Origin: JBBQBM01 sp964554485
GTDB taxonomy: Bacteria; Patescibacteriota; Saccharimonadia; Saccharimonadales; JAGQMS01
Assembly (NCBI GenBank): GCA_964554485.1
Contig: CAZKOX010000010.1
Span: forward strand, 1 to 23,782
Direction: 5' to 3'
Length of the DNA: 23,782 bases
Below, piece by piece: positions 22,891 through 23,782 of this stretch (its first letter is position 1; every line of letters begins with the position of its first letter). The notes beneath the pieces are model-generated. The model was not told the DNA's origin. It was given only the letters and a program-made list of their open reading frames with translations, and did no database searches. The position numbers and the translations under genes were made by a program.

Positions 22891-23499
22891 TTATTCTTCG
22901 TTCGGCTGATCTTCTTGGTGGGCTACAGTAGTATGATGATAAATTTCCCAACTTGAAACAAAGCTTAATCCAACATGGGCGGCAATTGGAATAACAGGGT
23001 TTAGATTGACGTCACCAAGTAGAAGTGAGGCGTTGGTGAATGTAACTCCCGAAACCAACATATCCCAGAATGTATGACTACGTAGAGAATGGGCGCGCTC
23101 ATGGGTGTGTTTGTGGGCGTCCTTTTTTAAGACCGTGTTTAAAACCAATGATCCAGTCGCAACGATAAATCCTAGAATATGGTTAGGTGAATAGTCCCAG
23201 CCGCTTTCTACGGCGATTTCGATTCCAGCACCGATTAGCGAAAAGGCACCAAGTTTTTTGGCGCTCCGAAGGGCAAACTTACGAGCTTCGACGTCGCTGG
23301 AAGCGTTTATTTCTTTTTCGTGATCGCCATGAACACTAGCGTCGCCTACATCATGCCCAGCTTCGCTGGCGAGCACTGGATCTCGGGCAATTATCCCGCT
23401 AACAAACTTAATAGCCGCCGTGGCAACATTAGCGATCCGATTCTTTCGTGCGCTACCTGCCGCTTTTTCAAGTTCACTTGCGTGATCGTGTGTTTCCAT
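22891..23499 (-). CDS. Short CDF-like metal transporter (membrane domain only)
   Basis: 202 aa. Resembles the transmembrane part of cation diffusion facilitators (zinc and related metals). Seen: SEAGHDVGD with His49 and Asp53, and SHTFWDMLVSG with His142 and Asp146, which match the two HxxxD halves of the ZitB/CzcD-type metal site; a His-rich loop (DAHKHTHERAHS) lies where CDF proteins keep one; and several hydrophobic segments. CDF proteins usually have about 300 aa with a C-terminal metal-binding domain, which is missing here; the C-terminus ends with a short His/Glu tail. N-terminal His residues (METHDH) may bind metal as well. A -10 hexamer 7 nt before the ATG predicts a leaderless mRNA. 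Family link is a careful guess; direct activity is not proven. Confidence 0.65.
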   Translation of the reverse strand: METHDHASELEKAAGSARKNRIANVATAAIKFVSGIIARDPVLASEAGHDVGDASVHGDHEKEINASSDVEARKFALRSAKKLGAFSLIGAGIEIAVESGWDYSPNHILGFIVATGSLVLNTVLKKDAHKHTHERAHSLRSHTFWDMLVSGVTFTNASLLLGDVNLNPVIPIAAHVGLSFVSSWEIYHHTTVAHQEDQPNEE

Positions 23500-23506
23500 A
23501 GATGTT

Positions 23507-23512
23507 GTATTA
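23507..23512 (-). promoter_or_regulatory. -10 element, predicted leaderless start of the CDF-like gene
   Basis: On the minus strand TAATAC (23507-23512) ends 7 nt before the ATG at 23499; the overlapping GATAAT would leave 9 nt. No ribosome-binding site is seen. Confidence 0.35.
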
Positions 23513-23555
23513 TCTCAGGATAGTGTAGTCTAAACAAAAGCGTCGCAGGTGCTTC

Positions 23556-23584
23556 TTGTCCAAAAACAGGGGTTAAAGTATAAT
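23556..23584 (+). promoter_or_regulatory. Promoter of the tRNA pair
   Basis: TTGTCC (23556-23561), 17-bp spacer, and a perfect TATAAT (23579-23584). Predicted start near 23591, 17 nt before the first tRNA. A 12-bp palindrome CCATTATAATGG (23596-23607) touches the first base of the tRNA and may form part of the 5' processing region. Confidence 0.75.
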
Positions 23585-23607
23585 CGCTGGAGCGTCCATT
23601 ATAATGG

Positions 23608-23691
23608 GGGCGAGTGGTGGAACGGTAGACACGCTTGTCTGAGGGGCAAGTGCCGCAAGGTGTGGAGGTTCAAATCCTCTCTCGCCCACCA
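23608..23691 (+). tRNA. tRNA-Leu(GAG)
   Basis: Acceptor GGGCGAG (23608-23614) pairs with CTCGCCC (23681-23687); discriminator A and an encoded CCA follow (23688-23691). Anticodon stem CTTGT/GCAAG encloses loop CTGAGGG with anticodon GAG, reading CUC and CUU. The variable region is an arm of the class II type (GCC-GCAA-GGT), as expected for tRNA-Leu; T loop TTCAAAT. Confidence 0.95.
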
Positions 23692-23705
23692 ATAAAATTT
23701 ATCAT

Positions 23706-23782
23706 GGGTGATTAGCTCAGTTGGCTAGAGCACCTCGTTTACACCGAGGGGGTCGGGGGTTCGAATCCCTCATCACCCACCA
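23706..23782 (+). tRNA. tRNA-Val(TAC)
   Basis: Acceptor GGGTGAT (23706-23712) pairs with ATCACCC, followed by discriminator A and encoded CCA, ending exactly at the last base of the window. Anticodon stem CCTCG/CGAGG encloses loop TTTACAC with anticodon TAC. T loop TTCGAAT is canonical. It lies 14 nt after tRNA-Leu, so both probably come from one transcript. Confidence 0.96.

Noticed and set aside
1..23782. CRISPR array or genetic code 25 (TGA = Gly)
   Set aside because: No regularly spaced direct repeats were seen, and TGA ends several genes at conserved C-termini while no gene carries in-frame TGA.

Overview
The window looks like a chromosomal segment of a Patescibacteria (CPR) bacterium, most likely Candidatus Saccharibacteria (TM7). 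This is an inference from gene content and protein style: a compact AlaRS, an FtsA-like ATPase paired with a membrane protein carrying a baseplate-J-like ectodomain, pilin-like proteins beginning MKKLNQKGF(S/T)HHLL, and an AT-leaning genome. TGA is used as a normal stop (for example at the ends of uvrA and ruvX's neighbours), so genetic code 25 of SR1/Gracilibacteria is excluded.

Layout. 3-758 is the 3' part of alaS. 764-1191 is a GC-rich one-gene cassette on the minus strand. 1235-6966 is a plus-strand operon-like run: ftsA/pilM-like, a membrane protein with baseplate-J-like ectodomain, ruvX, mltG and obg (cell envelope, division and ribosome-assembly housekeeping). 7048-9757 is an accessory locus: two pilin-like paralogues point outwards, and between them lies a signal peptidase I fused to an N-terminal ectodomain. 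The promoters, leaders and N-termini of the two pilins form a 220-bp inverted repeat around the peptidase gene. 9894-11333 is exonuclease I (sbcB), followed by two small minus-strand membrane genes (one PGPGW family). 12010-12649 is a second GC-rich one-gene cassette with its own promoter and terminator. 12721-15896 is uvrA plus a coupled small gene, convergent with dedA (15816-16502). 16528-17069 is a third GC-rich one-gene cassette, directly upstream of uvrC (17087-18595). 18597-21214 holds small membrane genes, secG and a membrane-anchored family 5 solute-binding protein. 21268-22887 is a GlcD-type FAD oxidase, convergent with a short CDF-like membrane protein (22891-23499). The window ends with a promoter and two tRNA genes, Leu(GAG) and Val(TAC).

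Regulatory style. At least seven housekeeping genes have a -10-like hexamer ending 6-7 nt before the start codon and no Shine-Dalgarno, which predicts leaderless mRNAs. In contrast, the pilin-like genes and the GC-rich cassettes have 5' leaders and, mostly, purine-rich ribosome-binding sites.

The most interesting items are (1) the pilin/signal-peptidase inverted-repeat locus, whose arms differ at one base inside the -10 region and could act as a recombination-driven promoter switch; (2) the three GC-rich, single-gene, self-contained cassettes, two of which have complementary sequences in the 5' and 3' untranslated regions; and (3) the predicted leaderless expression. No CRISPR array, transposase, integrase or rRNA gene was seen. 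No gene-free stretch exceeds about 300 bases.
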